NCBI RefSeq assembly: GCF_032197885.1
Contig: NZ_CP134159.1
Coordinates: 558,001 to 622,000, forward strand
DNA: 64,000 nucleotides
Reading direction: 5' to 3'
Origin: Levilactobacillus namurensis
Lineage (GTDB): Bacteria; Bacillota; Bacilli; Lactobacillales; Lactobacillaceae
Part shown: positions 1 through 9,331 of the stretch, one piece after another
Layout of the letters: every line of letters begins with the position of its first letter
Position numbering within the stretch: position 1 is the stretch's first letter
Notes under the pieces: generated by a model
Databases searched by the model: none
What the model was told of the DNA's origin: nothing
Seen by the model: the letters and a program-made list of their open reading frames with translations, nothing else
Position numbers and translations under genes: made by a program

Positions 1-2
1 TG

Positions 3-581
3 ACCAAGCTCCACACCACGCCAGATATTGCGTTAATGATTCTGGACGTGATGATGCCCGAAATGAGCGGCATCGAAGTCATCAAGGAAGTTCGTAAAGA
101 CTCCCAGATTCCAATCCTGATCCTGTCGGCCAAGACGGGCGACATGGATAAGATTCAAGGGTTGATTACCGGGGCGGACGACTACGTGACGAAGCCGTTC
201 AACCCGCTAGAAGTCATGGCGCGGGTCAAGTCCCTGTTGCGGCGGAGCCAAGACCAAGTGACCGATGATAGTCCGGACATCTTGGACATTGGCACGCTGA
301 CCATTAACAAGGACTCACACGAGGTCAAGACCATTACCGGCAAGACCGTCTCCTTGACGGCGCTGGAGTTTGGCATCTTGTATTTGCTGGCGAGTCACCC
401 CAACCGGGTCTTCTCGGCGGACGAGATCTTCGAACGGGTCTGGCGCCAAGAGAGTATCGTGTCGGCCAAGACCGTCATGGTCCACGTGAGTCATTTGCGC
501 GATAAGATTGAAGAAGCCACGAACGGCGAGAAGGTCATTCAGACGGTCTGGGGCGTGGGGTACAAGATTGAATCCCACTAG
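3..581 (+). CDS. OmpR-family response regulator (5'-truncated by window edge)
   Basis: The reading frame is open from the first bases, so the N-terminus lies outside the window. The visible part starts just before the receiver phosphoacceptor (Asp in ILDVMMP, codon 45-47) and includes the conserved Thr/Ser and the Lys of TKPFNP. A C-terminal winged-helix DNA-binding domain follows (about 250-575), ending in the typical VWGVGYKI motif. It is followed after 10 bp by a sensor kinase and then a D,D-carboxypeptidase, which suggests control of cell-wall metabolism as in VanR-like systems. The OmpR class is certain; the target genes are inferred from neighbours. Confidence 0.95.
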   Translation, partial: TKLHTTPDIALMILDVMMPEMSGIEVIKEVRKDSQIPILILSAKTGDMDKIQGLITGADDYVTKPFNPLEVMARVKSLLRRSQDQVTDDSPDILDIGTLTINKDSHEVKTITGKTVSLTALEFGILYLLASHPNRVFSADEIFERVWRQESIVSAKTVMVHVSHLRDKIEEATNGEKVIQTVWGVGYKIESH

Positions 582-591
582 TCCGACCAGC

Positions 592-1770
592 ATGAAGCTG
601 ACCACCCGGGAGAAAAGCGCCTTATTTATGGAAGGCGTGGTTACGGTGATCTTGCTCCTCATGCTGAACTTGGCCTTGTTGGTGTTGATCGTTCAGGCAA
701 TCGAGAGCAACCCCGGACTCCGCGATGGGATCTTCATCATTAAACGCTCCGTGGTGTTAGGTCCCCACCACTATCAATTGTGGAGTTGGGAGAATCTCTT
801 CATTAGTCTGATGATGGTCGCCGACGCGATGGTGGTCTGGTGGCGCCTGATTCGCCGCTACCGGCAGATGCAACTGCACCACATCATTGAGGAACTGCAT
901 TACATTGCCAATGGTCACTTCGACCACCGGATTCCGTTCCGCATTAGTGGGGACGTGCAACGGGTCGTGGACTCGGTCAACGCTTTGGTCGACTCGGTCA
1001 TCCACTCGATGGATGAAGAACGGGCCATTGAGAAGTCGAAGGATGAGCTGATCACCAACGTCAGCCACGATATCCGGACACCATTGACCTCGATCATCGG
1101 GTACCTGGGCTTGATCGAAGACCAGCAGTACCATTCACAAGATGATTTGCTCAAGTACACCCACACGGCCTTTTTGAAGTCGAAACAAATGAAGTCGTTG
1201 GTCGACGACCTCTTCGAATACACCAAGGTGCGGCAGACCGATACACCGTTGAGCCTGACCAGAATCGACCTGGGGGCCATGCTGGAACAATTGGCGGCCA
1301 GCTTCGAACTGGAAGCCCAGAAGAAGGGGATGGCCATCAGTGCCACCGACGATTCGGCCGACCCACTGATGATGGAAGCCGACCCCGAGAAGCTGGTCCG
1401 GGTCTTCAACAATCTGGTTGCCAACGCCCTGAAGTACGGGGATGGCGGGAAGCAGATTACCCTGGCGGCTCAGCGCGTGAGTCCCGGCGAGTTGGAAGTC
1501 CGGGTCTCAAACGACGGTCCCAAGATTCCTAAGGCCTCGTTGGCGTTGATCTTCGAACGGTTTTACCGGGTCGAAGAGTCGCGCTCCAAAGAGACTGGTG
1601 GGACGGGGCTAGGCTTGGCCATTGCCCAGAGTATCGTCGCGTTACACGGCGGATACATCTACGTGGAATCGGACGATACGCTGACCAGCTTCGTGATCCA
1701 TCTACCCGTTCAGCACGACCATCCGTTGACCGTGCCGCAACGCTTGAAGACGGGTAGCGTGCCGAGTTAA
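592..1770 (+). CDS. Membrane sensor histidine kinase (VanS-like)
   Basis: 392 aa from the ATG at 592. A TTG at 508 in the same frame would overlap the regulator gene by 74 bp and is less likely. Two membrane segments lie at about residues 12-36 and 66-86 with a short extracellular loop. Then come a HAMP-like linker, the HisKA motif NVSHDIRTP with phosphoacceptor His159, an N-box near residues 273-280, and G-boxes including GTGLGLAI near 337. It would autophosphorylate and pass phosphate to the upstream response regulator. The small loop suggests sensing at or in the membrane. No strong Shine-Dalgarno precedes the ATG, consistent with translational coupling to the regulator. Confidence 0.93.
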   Translation: MKLTTREKSALFMEGVVTVILLLMLNLALLVLIVQAIESNPGLRDGIFIIKRSVVLGPHHYQLWSWENLFISLMMVADAMVVWWRLIRRYRQMQLHHIIEELHYIANGHFDHRIPFRISGDVQRVVDSVNALVDSVIHSMDEERAIEKSKDELITNVSHDIRTPLTSIIGYLGLIEDQQYHSQDDLLKYTHTAFLKSKQMKSLVDDLFEYTKVRQTDTPLSLTRIDLGAMLEQLAASFELEAQKKGMAISATDDSADPLMMEADPEKLVRVFNNLVANALKYGDGGKQITLAAQRVSPGELEVRVSNDGPKIPKASLALIFERFYRVEESRSKETGGTGLGLAIAQSIVALHGGYIYVESDDTLTSFVIHLPVQHDHPLTVPQRLKTGSVPS

Positions 1771-1849
1771 GGACTGTTGAATAATTGAAGCATTAACCAT
1801 ACCGCGGGCTTCGGCCGGCGATTACATAAGACAGGAGAACTGAATTTCT

Positions 1850-3175
1850 ATGAAACGTTTGCGTAAATTTGTTGTCGGGCTGGTCGCAGCCCTGATGGTC
1901 ACTACCGGAACCCTAGGCGGGAGTTTGACGTTGCCGACGGTAGCCTATGCGGCCACCACTAGCACCACCCAGACGGTGAATCTGAAGGCCGAGGCCGGGA
2001 TTGCCGTCGACGCCAAGACGGGTCAGATCTTGTACGAAAAGAACGGGAGTCAGGCCTTGCCGGTAGCGTCCATGACCAAGTTGCTCTCCATCTACCTGGT
2101 CTTAGACGCCATCCACAACGGGAAGCTGAAGTGGGACCAAAAGATTACGATCAGCAAGCCTATCGCTAAGATCGCCAAGAATACCAACCTCTCGAACGTG
2201 CCGCTGCGTGAAGGCCACAGCTACACGGTCAAGGCTCTCTACCAGGCCTCGTTGATCTACTCCGCTAACGGGGCGATTGAGGCCTTGGGTAGCGCCGTTG
2301 CGGGGTCACCGCATGCGTTTGTGACCCAGATGCGGGCGCAGGCTAAGAAGCTGGGGATGACCGACGCGAAGATCTATAACGCGTGTGGCCTGACCAATAA
2401 GCAGGTGGGCGACCTGGGCTACGCGAACGTATCCGGAAAAGCGGAGAATGCGTGGTCCGCAGAAGACCAAGCCAAATTGTCCGTGGCCCTGCTGACCAAG
2501 TACCCCGAAGTCCTGCAGACCACTAAGATTACCAAGATGTGGTTCCAGAAGGGCACCCAAGACGCCACTAAGATGGAGAATTGGAACTGGATGCTCAAAG
2601 GCCTGTCCGCTTCCTATTCGAAGCTTCACGTGGATGGCTTGAAGACGGGGACGTCGGATGCCGCCGGGGCGAACTTTACCGGGACTTCTGACCATGGCGG
2701 CAACCGGATCATTACGGTGGTCCTACACGCCGCGCACAAGTCCGAGACCGACCCATCACGGTTCCAACAGACCCAAAAGATGATGTCGTACGTCTACAAC
2801 AATTTCAAGACGGTGACTTACCAGGCAGGCAGCCAATTAGCTGGTGCTAAGACGGTCACTACGCACGACGCCAAGGAAAAAACGGCCAAGACGGCTTTGG
2901 CGAAGGACCTGAAGTTGTGGATTCGTAACGACCAGGTTGCCAGCAACGCAACGGCTAAGGTTCAACTGAAAAAGAACTTGAGCCAGAAGGGTGCGCTGGA
3001 GGCACCGGTGAAGCAGAACCAACAGATTGGGACGGCCAACGTTTCCCTGAAGGGGGATCAGTTAGGCTTCCTGGGGAACACCAAGACGGTCAAGGTGCCC
3101 TTAAAGACCACGCAAGCCGTGGAAAAGGCCAACGTCTTCGTGCGGCTTTGGCGGTCAATCGTCGCCTTATTCTAA
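1850..3175 (+). CDS. dacA: Serine-type D-Ala-D-Ala carboxypeptidase (PBP5/DacA-like)
   Basis: 441 aa with a signal peptide ending near AYA at residue 34. All three penicillin-binding motifs are present: SMTK with catalytic Ser74 and Lys77, SAN at 138-140, and KTG at 265-267. The C-terminal part matches the PBP5 beta-domain region and ends in a short amphipathic or membrane-associating segment. The enzyme trims the terminal D-Ala from peptidoglycan pentapeptides on the outer face of the membrane. The start is set by CAGGAG upstream of the ATG. It follows the two-component genes in the same direction with no strong terminator between, so co-transcription or direct control is likely. Confidence 0.93.
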   Translation: MKRLRKFVVGLVAALMVTTGTLGGSLTLPTVAYAATTSTTQTVNLKAEAGIAVDAKTGQILYEKNGSQALPVASMTKLLSIYLVLDAIHNGKLKWDQKITISKPIAKIAKNTNLSNVPLREGHSYTVKALYQASLIYSANGAIEALGSAVAGSPHAFVTQMRAQAKKLGMTDAKIYNACGLTNKQVGDLGYANVSGKAENAWSAEDQAKLSVALLTKYPEVLQTTKITKMWFQKGTQDATKMENWNWMLKGLSASYSKLHVDGLKTGTSDAAGANFTGTSDHGGNRIITVVLHAAHKSETDPSRFQQTQKMMSYVYNNFKTVTYQAGSQLAGAKTVTTHDAKEKTAKTALAKDLKLWIRNDQVASNATAKVQLKKNLSQKGALEAPVKQNQQIGTANVSLKGDQLGFLGNTKTVKVPLKTTQAVEKANVFVRLWRSIVALF

Positions 3176-3193
3176 TAGTTAAAAGTTATCATC

Positions 3194-3236
3194 AAAATGG
3201 TGACCATCGGCGAATAGCTGGTGGTCACCATTTTTT
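3194..3236 (+). terminator. Rho-independent terminator after dacA
   Basis: AAAATGGTGACCA pairs with TGGTCACCATTTT, followed by a T-run. Confidence 0.9.
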
Positions 3237-3573
3237 GTGGGTAAAGTTGGCGGTCACTTGATTAATATCAAGTTTAAGTTGGTTGCCAGATGGTACGCTA
3301 TCAGCAGTTCTTAAATCAGCAGTCGCTTTTAGAGGGAATAGAAGAACCTTATCCCCGGATAAGCCCGTCTACTGGAAAAAGAATTTAGGAATTTATAACG
3401 GACTGAATTAGGCGGTTAATCATTGATATGACGGCAACTTTCCAAACTGAAAGATTGTCGATGGCCTGTTGTATTTTTGACAAGTCAAGTATTATTGTGC
3501 GAGAATATTTTCTAATATTAGCCGAGTATGTGCTTTTTTAAGGATATTTTGAGGATAAAGGGAGTTGGAAGTT
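3237..3573. other. Intergenic region upstream of yhgE
   Basis: There is no convincing gene in this stretch. It becomes AT-rich towards 3570 and holds a TTGACA at 3477-3482 with candidate -10 boxes (GAATAT at 3503, TAATAT at 3513) at poor spacing. The promoter of the yhgE-like gene is therefore probably here but cannot be fixed. AAAGGGAG at 3557-3564 is the ribosome binding site. Confidence 0.4.
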
Positions 3574-6500
3574 TTGAACATGGTAAAAGGCGAATGGAAA
3601 TACATTCGTCATAATCGGTTGATTTTAATCTCCGTGTTGGCGATTATGTTTATTCCGTTCCTCTACAGCATCTTCTTTCTACGGTCGGTTTGGGATCCTT
3701 ACGGCGAGACCAGCGAATTGCCGGTCGCCGTGGTCAACCAAGATAAGGCAGTGACTTATCAAGGTCAGACCTTAAACGTGGGGAACCAGACGATTAAGAA
3801 TTTGAAGAAAAATGACCAGTTAGGCTGGCATTTTGTCTCCGCGAACCAAGCGGCACAGGGATTGAAGGACCACAAGTACTACACGGTCATCACGATTCCT
3901 AAGAACTTTTCGAAGAACGCCGCGACGGCCCTGGACAGTCATCCTAAGAAGATGACGTTCACCTACAAGACCAACGCTTCCGCGAACTACATCGCCAAAG
4001 TCATGAGTGATGTTGGGGCGGACAAGCTGAAGAGTGAAATCAGCGCGAAGGTCACCAAGGCCTACGCTCAAGCCACTTTCGACCAGATCTACAAGGTCGG
4101 TAAGGGGATGAACAAGGCCGCCAAGGGGTCGACCCAGTTGAAGGACGGGACCGTGACCTTGACCGACGGCTTGAACACCTACACCACGGGTGTTAAGACT
4201 CTAAACAATGGGTTACAACAGATGAAGACTTCCGTGACGCCACTCGCCACGGGAATCCAGAAGCTATCGACCGGGGCGGACACGTTGAAGTCCGGCTTAG
4301 GCCAATACACCGCCGCCGTGGGCCAATACACGTCCGGTGTTGGCCAGTATACCAGTGGGGTGAACCAATACACCGCTGGGGTCGGTCAGTACACTAATGG
4401 CGTTAACACCTTCACCAGTGGCGTTAGTCAACTGGGTGCGGGGATGCCTAAGTTATTAGCGGGAGCTTCGCAATTGAACTCCGGGGCGCAGAACCTGAAC
4501 CAAGGCGTCTACAAGTACGTTGATGGGGTCTACACCTTGAATAATGGGGTTCAAAAGCTAGGTGGAACGAATACGGATTCTCTGACTAGTGGCGTTTCCA
4601 AGTTGTACACGGGAAGCAACACGTTGAACTCAGGGCTGTCTCAATTAAGCGGCCAATCCAAGACGTTATCCAACGGGGCCACGTCGCTGTCGAGTCAGGC
4701 CGACCAACTGTCCAGTAGCCTGAGCCAATTGGGTGCGGCGGCTGATCAGATTTCAGCTAGTATTGGTCAGAGCCAGACTAGTTTGGCCAATACCGTGAAG
4801 AGCTTGCAAGGGGCCATTACGGAAGCGCAGAGTGGCGCTAACGACTTGGCAAGTAACGCCAAAAAGTTACAAGAACTGACTGGAAACAGTACGGCTAGTC
4901 AGTCACAGTCTTCAACCAGTTCCAACACCGCCGCAGTTACGGCTGCGAAGCAGGAAGCCAAGAGCGCCGCAAGTCAAGTGGCCTCGACTGCCAGTGCGGT
5001 GAAGGCTGCAGCCGCTAAGGAAGACAACCAAAAGGAAGTCAGCGCCTTAGCAGGACAATTGGCCCAAGAAGCCAACACAGCGGCTCAAAAGGCGGATGCT
5101 ATTCCTACGCCAACCACGGGGAATTCGACGGCAACCAGTTCGTCAGCAGCCAAAGATGCAGCCATTAATCAATACGCTGCGGGCTTAGCTTCCGGTAGTC
5201 AAAAGTTGGCGACTGGCTTAGGCCAATTGAACCAACAGGTGGCGACTGCGATGTCCGGTACCGCTGGTCAATTAGCGCAAATTACCTTGTTTGCCCAAAA
5301 AGTTTCAGCATTGAACGCGGCGGTCAACGCCACGAACGGTGGTACAAGCTTGAAGGACGGAGTTAACCAGTTAACGTCCGGCGTTACCCAATATACGTCT
5401 GGGGTGGATCAAGCCTTCGCTGGATCAACCGCGTTGAATAACGGGTTAGGAAGCTTGAACAGTCAGATGCCAGCGTTGCAAAATGGCATCTCACAAATCG
5501 TCAACGGAACGGCACAGTTAGCGAAGAACGGGAAGGCCTTAACGGCTGGCTCCAGTCAATTAGCTAACGGAACCGGGACCCTAAACGGCGGTCTGCAGAC
5601 GGCCGCAAACGGGGTTAACCAGTTGACTGCCAACACGGGTAAACTGACCGCTGCTGGTAACAAGTTGAACGCCAGCACGGGGCAACTCTCCACTGCCGGC
5701 AACAAACTGAACAGTGCCTCTGGTCAACTCAACAGTGCTTCCGGTCAATTGACCAGTGGGGCCGGCCAGTTGAGCAGTGGGTTACAGACCTTGAACAGCA
5801 AGGTGCCAACCTTGACCAGTGGGGTCAACCAATTAGCCGATGGTTCCGCTAAGCTGGATGCGAATAGCAACAAGCTGATGCAGGGGACCAACAAGTTGAA
5901 GGACGGGAGTGGCCAATTAGCCAGCTCCTTGAAGGCTGGTGCCGACCAGATCAACAGTCAACCGTTGACTGACCGGACGGCCGCCATGTTCGCCGCCCCA
6001 ACTAAGCTGAAGCACGAAAACTACAGTTACGTGCCGAACTACGGGCACGCCTTAGCACCTTACGTGTTATCCGTGGCTCTGTACGTGGGGGCGTTGGTCT
6101 TCAACTTTGCCTTCCCAATCCGGAAGGTCTCCATGGCCGGGGGCTCCGTTGCCGGATGGTACTGGAGCAAGTTGTCCATCGGGGCCGTTGAAGCCTTTGC
6201 GATGGCCGTGATTGAACCGTCATTGATGATGCTGGGCGGGTTGACCGTGACGCATCCTCTGCAACTGATCATCTTGTCGATCGCGTTCTCGGAAGCGTCG
6301 ATGTTCATTGTGATGTTCCTGTCGATGCTCTTGGACAACCCAGGTCGGTTCATCGCGATGGTCCTGTTGATGCTACAGTTAGGGGGTTCCGGTGGGACCT
6401 TCCCAATGGAAGTCACCAACCACTTCTACAACGTCGTGCACCCATTCTTGCCGATGACGTACTCGATTCTCGGGTTCCGGCAAGCCATTACCGATGGGAT

Positions 6501-6681
6501 GGGTAGTGGCGTTGAGTGGCAAGCCGTCGGGGTCTTAGCCCTCTTCGCCTTCATCAGCATGGCATTACTTTACCCAACCATGCGGTGGTTACAGAAGAAG
6601 CACCTGATGGGCGTGTCCCAATTAGATGACAATCAAAAATTACAAGCCGTGGAAGATCCGACCAGTAAGCGTCATTCCTAA
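3574..6681 (+). CDS. YhgE/Pip family membrane protein with long extracellular repeat region
   Basis: About 1035 aa. The TTG at 3574 lies 9 nt after AAAGGGAG and is the best start; the ATG at 3580 is the alternative. One N-terminal membrane helix (about residues 15-37) is followed by a very long extracellular section rich in Gln, Ser, Gly and Thr, with repeats such as GVNQYTSGV and SGQLNSASG. At least five C-terminal helices resemble an ABC-2 permease. The layout is that of YhgE/Pip proteins, known as phage receptors and as part of type VII-like or export functions in Gram-positive bacteria. The repeat region is long for the family. No ATPase is adjacent. Confidence 0.9.
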   Translation: MNMVKGEWKYIRHNRLILISVLAIMFIPFLYSIFFLRSVWDPYGETSELPVAVVNQDKAVTYQGQTLNVGNQTIKNLKKNDQLGWHFVSANQAAQGLKDHKYYTVITIPKNFSKNAATALDSHPKKMTFTYKTNASANYIAKVMSDVGADKLKSEISAKVTKAYAQATFDQIYKVGKGMNKAAKGSTQLKDGTVTLTDGLNTYTTGVKTLNNGLQQMKTSVTPLATGIQKLSTGADTLKSGLGQYTAAVGQYTSGVGQYTSGVNQYTAGVGQYTNGVNTFTSGVSQLGAGMPKLLAGASQLNSGAQNLNQGVYKYVDGVYTLNNGVQKLGGTNTDSLTSGVSKLYTGSNTLNSGLSQLSGQSKTLSNGATSLSSQADQLSSSLSQLGAAADQISASIGQSQTSLANTVKSLQGAITEAQSGANDLASNAKKLQELTGNSTASQSQSSTSSNTAAVTAAKQEAKSAASQVASTASAVKAAAAKEDNQKEVSALAGQLAQEANTAAQKADAIPTPTTGNSTATSSSAAKDAAINQYAAGLASGSQKLATGLGQLNQQVATAMSGTAGQLAQITLFAQKVSALNAAVNATNGGTSLKDGVNQLTSGVTQYTSGVDQAFAGSTALNNGLGSLNSQMPALQNGISQIVNGTAQLAKNGKALTAGSSQLANGTGTLNGGLQTAANGVNQLTANTGKLTAAGNKLNASTGQLSTAGNKLNSASGQLNSASGQLTSGAGQLSSGLQTLNSKVPTLTSGVNQLADGSAKLDANSNKLMQGTNKLKDGSGQLASSLKAGADQINSQPLTDRTAAMFAAPTKLKHENYSYVPNYGHALAPYVLSVALYVGALVFNFAFPIRKVSMAGGSVAGWYWSKLSIGAVEAFAMAVIEPSLMMLGGLTVTHPLQLIILSIAFSEASMFIVMFLSMLLDNPGRFIAMVLLMLQLGGSGGTFPMEVTNHFYNVVHPFLPMTYSILGFRQAITDGMGSGVEWQAVGVLALFAFISMALLYPTMRWLQKKHLMGVSQLDDNQKLQAVEDPTSKRHS

Positions 6682-6687
6682 GCGGTA

Positions 6688-6732
6688 AAAGAATCGGTCC
6701 TCAAGAGGGTAACCTCCTGGGGGCCGATTTTG
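6688..6732 (+). terminator. Terminator after yhgE-like gene
   Basis: The stem AATCGG-CC / GG-CCGATT encloses a smaller GAGGGT/ACCTC stem and is followed by TTTT. Confidence 0.7.
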
Positions 6733-7080
6733 TGGTTATTACGCGATTTCCGGCCGGATAGCAAGTAACCGGGGAATTAGCCGAGCGTTGGGCGAGAAAC
6801 GCTGTCAGCCGATATGACGGGGACTGGTTGCGATTGAAAGGGGACGGCTGAACCGGGGAAAGGTGAACCGGAATTTTAAACCGGATTCGTCAGGTAAAGA
6901 AATGGTGAAAAGCCCTCAAAACTTTTCACAAGAGATGGCGTGGTGACCGGGTTTAGTGGGGATGGGGCTTGATAAATGTTCGGGTAACTGTATGAAAATC
7001 TTGTGAAACATGGTAGAATATCAGCGTGCGGTTTTATAACGTATTTCATAATTCAAAGTATTCGACGGAGGCAAACATTC
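6733..7080. other. Intergenic region upstream of azlC
   Basis: No gene was seen. It contains several AACCGG-like direct motifs (about 6853-6895) and a perfect 8-bp inverted repeat, GTGAAAAG at 6905-6912 against CTTTTCAC at 6922-6929, which could be an operator. TAGAAT at 7014-7019 is a possible -10 box without a good -35. Confidence 0.35.
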
Positions 7081-7884
7081 TTGAATAAACGAAGGCCAAA
7101 CCCCAAACAAGTGCCAGATCCTAACGAACCACTATGGCGGTCGACACTCCGGGTAGCCATGCCCCTAAACTTAAGTTACGTTCCGATTGGGCTGGCTTGT
7201 GGGATTTTGCTACACGCGGCAGGCTTTAATACTTTATTGACGGGATTAGTGTCACTCCTAATTTTTTCTGGAGGGGCGCAATTCCTGATTGCCACGATGT
7301 TGACAATTAATTCTCCCTTACTTTCAATTGTCTTGATGCTGTTTTTCTTAGAGTTACGATATGCCTTATTGAGTTCGAGCCTATCCCCCTACCTCAAAGG
7401 GCAGTCTAACCGATTCCTGTTTTTCTTTGCAATTTCGCTAAACGATGAAAATTACGCCATCAACTACCTTAAGTTCGCGACCGATAAGAAGTGGACGGGG
7501 AAAGAAGCGTTGATGGTCGAGCACTACTCATTGCTGTTCTGGGCAATCAGTAACGTGGTGGGGAGTTTGATTGGAAGTGCCCTGAAGATTGATCTGGGCA
7601 TTGTCAACTTTGCATTAACTGCGCTGTTCCTGTACATGATCGTGATGCAGATCAAGAACCGCCTGACGCTTCTGATTTGTATCGTGGCGGGGCTACTAGC
7701 AGCCGTCTGCATGATGATCATCAAGAGCACGCTGGGCTTAGTGATCTCAACGATCATTGCGTCATTGATTGGCTTCGCACTGGAAGCGACTTTGCGGAAA
7801 TACGTGCCGGATAGCCACTGGTTCTGGAAACTACGGAGCCCGGGAGCGAAGAAGTCAGCTGTTGAAACGTCGGATGGAAAATAA
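7081..7884 (+). CDS. azlC: AzlC-family branched-chain amino acid exporter, large subunit
   Basis: 267 aa from the TTG at 7081, which follows GACGGAGG at the usual distance; an upstream in-frame start at 7003 lacks a ribosome binding site and lies in the probable promoter. The N-terminal region SYVPIGLACGILLHAAGF and about seven hydrophobic helices match AzlC (YgaZ-like). With AzlD it forms a two-component exporter of leucine, isoleucine, valine or analogues across the cytoplasmic membrane. The azlD gene starts 18 bp downstream, so they form an operon. Family assignment is firm; the actual substrate is inferred. Confidence 0.9.
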   Translation: MNKRRPNPKQVPDPNEPLWRSTLRVAMPLNLSYVPIGLACGILLHAAGFNTLLTGLVSLLIFSGGAQFLIATMLTINSPLLSIVLMLFFLELRYALLSSSLSPYLKGQSNRFLFFFAISLNDENYAINYLKFATDKKWTGKEALMVEHYSLLFWAISNVVGSLIGSALKIDLGIVNFALTALFLYMIVMQIKNRLTLLICIVAGLLAAVCMMIIKSTLGLVISTIIASLIGFALEATLRKYVPDSHWFWKLRSPGAKKSAVETSDGK

Positions 7885-7902
7885 GGATGCAGGGAGAAGT
7901 TT

Positions 7903-8253
7903 ATGAGTACAGTTAATACTTGGACCACGACACAACATTTTTGGCTGGTTATTCTGGGCTTTTGCGTGGCGTTCGTGCCGCGGTTCCTGCCACTGATGCT
8001 GTTTACCAAGCGGGAGATTCCCGAGTGGTTCAACGAATGGATGAAATATGTGCCGGTATCGCTGTTTACGGCGCTGGTGGTGAAGGACATCTTCATCGAC
8101 AGTGCGACCTACCAAGTGATGTTTACGCAGATTCCGGAAATGCTTGCCTCGATCATCGTCATCATCGTGGCCTACCGGACGCGGTCCATGGCACTCTCGG
8201 TGATTATCGGCTTACTAGGAGTCTTTCTCCTGTCATTAGCCATTCACGTCTAA
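7903..8253 (+). CDS. azlD: AzlD-family branched-chain amino acid exporter, small subunit
   Basis: 116 aa with four predicted membrane helices. The motif GFCVAFVPRFLPL near the N-terminus and the size (100-115 aa) are typical of AzlD, the obligate partner of AzlC. The ATG is preceded by GGGAG at 7892-7896. It lies 18 bp after azlC and the pair shares one transcript ending near 8312. Confidence 0.9.
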   Translation: MSTVNTWTTTQHFWLVILGFCVAFVPRFLPLMLFTKREIPEWFNEWMKYVPVSLFTALVVKDIFIDSATYQVMFTQIPEMLASIIVIIVAYRTRSMALSVIIGLLGVFLLSLAIHV

Positions 8254-8282
8254 AATGTAAAACGTTAAAACAATCATGAGTG

Positions 8283-8312
8283 AAGTCGCAGCGCAGAGCT
8301 GGGGCTTTTTTT
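8283..8312 (+). terminator. Terminator after azlCD
   Basis: An imperfect stem (AAGTC-CAGC / GCTG-GGCTT) is followed by seven T. Confidence 0.6.
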
Positions 8313-8373
8313 GTAAGCCAGGGAACGATTGAGGAGCCATCTGGTAACGCGGGCTCCGGGAAGCTTAACCGAA

Positions 8374-8428
8374 AACAACGCGTCTAAAGCGTCCCACCAG
8401 AGAAGGGGAACGCTTTAGACGCGTTGTT
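8374..8428 (-). terminator. Hairpin with perfect 19-bp arms, terminator of the minus-strand membrane gene
   Basis: Positions 8374-8392 are the exact reverse complement of 8410-8428, with a 17-nt loop. On the minus strand the stem is followed by TTTTC. It sits just after the stop of the minus-strand gene at 8444. Confidence 0.8.
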
Positions 8429-8443
8429 CGTAATGATCATCAG

Positions 8444-8986
8444 TTAGAAGGTCACGTGGTTGGTCAGAGGCAAGACCACGCTGTAGACCAGTAAGGCCAC
8501 CAGCAAGGGCAGGCTGAACCGGCGAAGACTGCTCAGCAGTGACGTGCCCCAGTTGATCAGGTAGCCCTTTTGGTTCTGGCCCCAATCGTTGTGCTGGATG
8601 GTCTCGCTGGTCAGCACGATAGCGATGTACAGCAGACTACAGAAGGCCAGGATGAAGACCAAGTAGAGCAGGATGACCAGAATTTGGCCCTGGAGCAGGA
8701 CGCTGACGAACTGTGAAATGGCCACGATGCCCATGGTCAGACTCAGGAAGGTCAGTAAGGTGACTGGCCAGCGCATGGGCAGGGTCGAGAAGACCAAGAA
8801 CAAGACGATGATTCGTAAGCCCATTAATAAGGCGGCTAAGAAGCCGTTGAGGGTGAAGGGGTGGAGCGTGATGGTGTTGGGGGTGACCACGTGGGACAAG
8901 GTCAGGGTCAGCAGAATAATGGCTAAAACGACGCACCAACCGGTGAGAATCCGGGTGGTGAAGCGGGAAATATACAGTTTTGGCAT
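8444..8986 (-). CDS. Unknown multispanning membrane protein
   Basis: 180 aa with about five hydrophobic helices. The start at 8986 is chosen because GGAG precedes it by 10 nt; a longer in-frame version to 9058 has no such site. No catalytic motif or family signature is recognised. It stands alone, converging with azlCD and separated from cfa by a terminator. Apart from a membrane location, no function can be assigned. Confidence 0.7.
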   Translation of the reverse strand: MPKLYISRFTTRILTGWCVVLAIILLTLTLSHVVTPNTITLHPFTLNGFLAALLMGLRIIVLFLVFSTLPMRWPVTLLTFLSLTMGIVAISQFVSVLLQGQILVILLYLVFILAFCSLLYIAIVLTSETIQHNDWGQNQKGYLINWGTSLLSSLRRFSLPLLVALLVYSVVLPLTNHVTF

Positions 8987-9242
8987 ATGGGTGAAGCTCC
9001 TTTGACTAGAGTGGCCCGTGATCGGGCTAAATGATAGGGATTGCGTGTCAGGAACCATCTTATCATATTAGGAGGGGTCTTGAAACGCTTTCTCCGGAAC
9101 TGGGTGGCTCGGCACCAGAGCGGTGGGTCCCAGTGCACGATTCACCGGCAGGCCGGTGGTTTCTGAGTTAGACCTAGTCCCGCTAGCAGGTCAAGCGATG
9201 CTCGGACCAGGTTGGGTGGACAAAACGTTCAGCGACCACAGC

Positions 9243-9293
9243 AAAAAGGCTCTCAACTGTCCGGGTGATCAATCCGGACGGTGAGGACCTTTA
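9243..9293 (-). terminator. Terminator of cfa
   Basis: On the minus strand an imperfect stem around GTCCGG/CCGGAC continues outward to AAAGG/CCTTT and is followed by TTTTT. Confidence 0.8.
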
Positions 9294-9331
9294 TCGTGAC
9301 GGGCCGATCCGCGGTCGGCGCGCCAATTGAT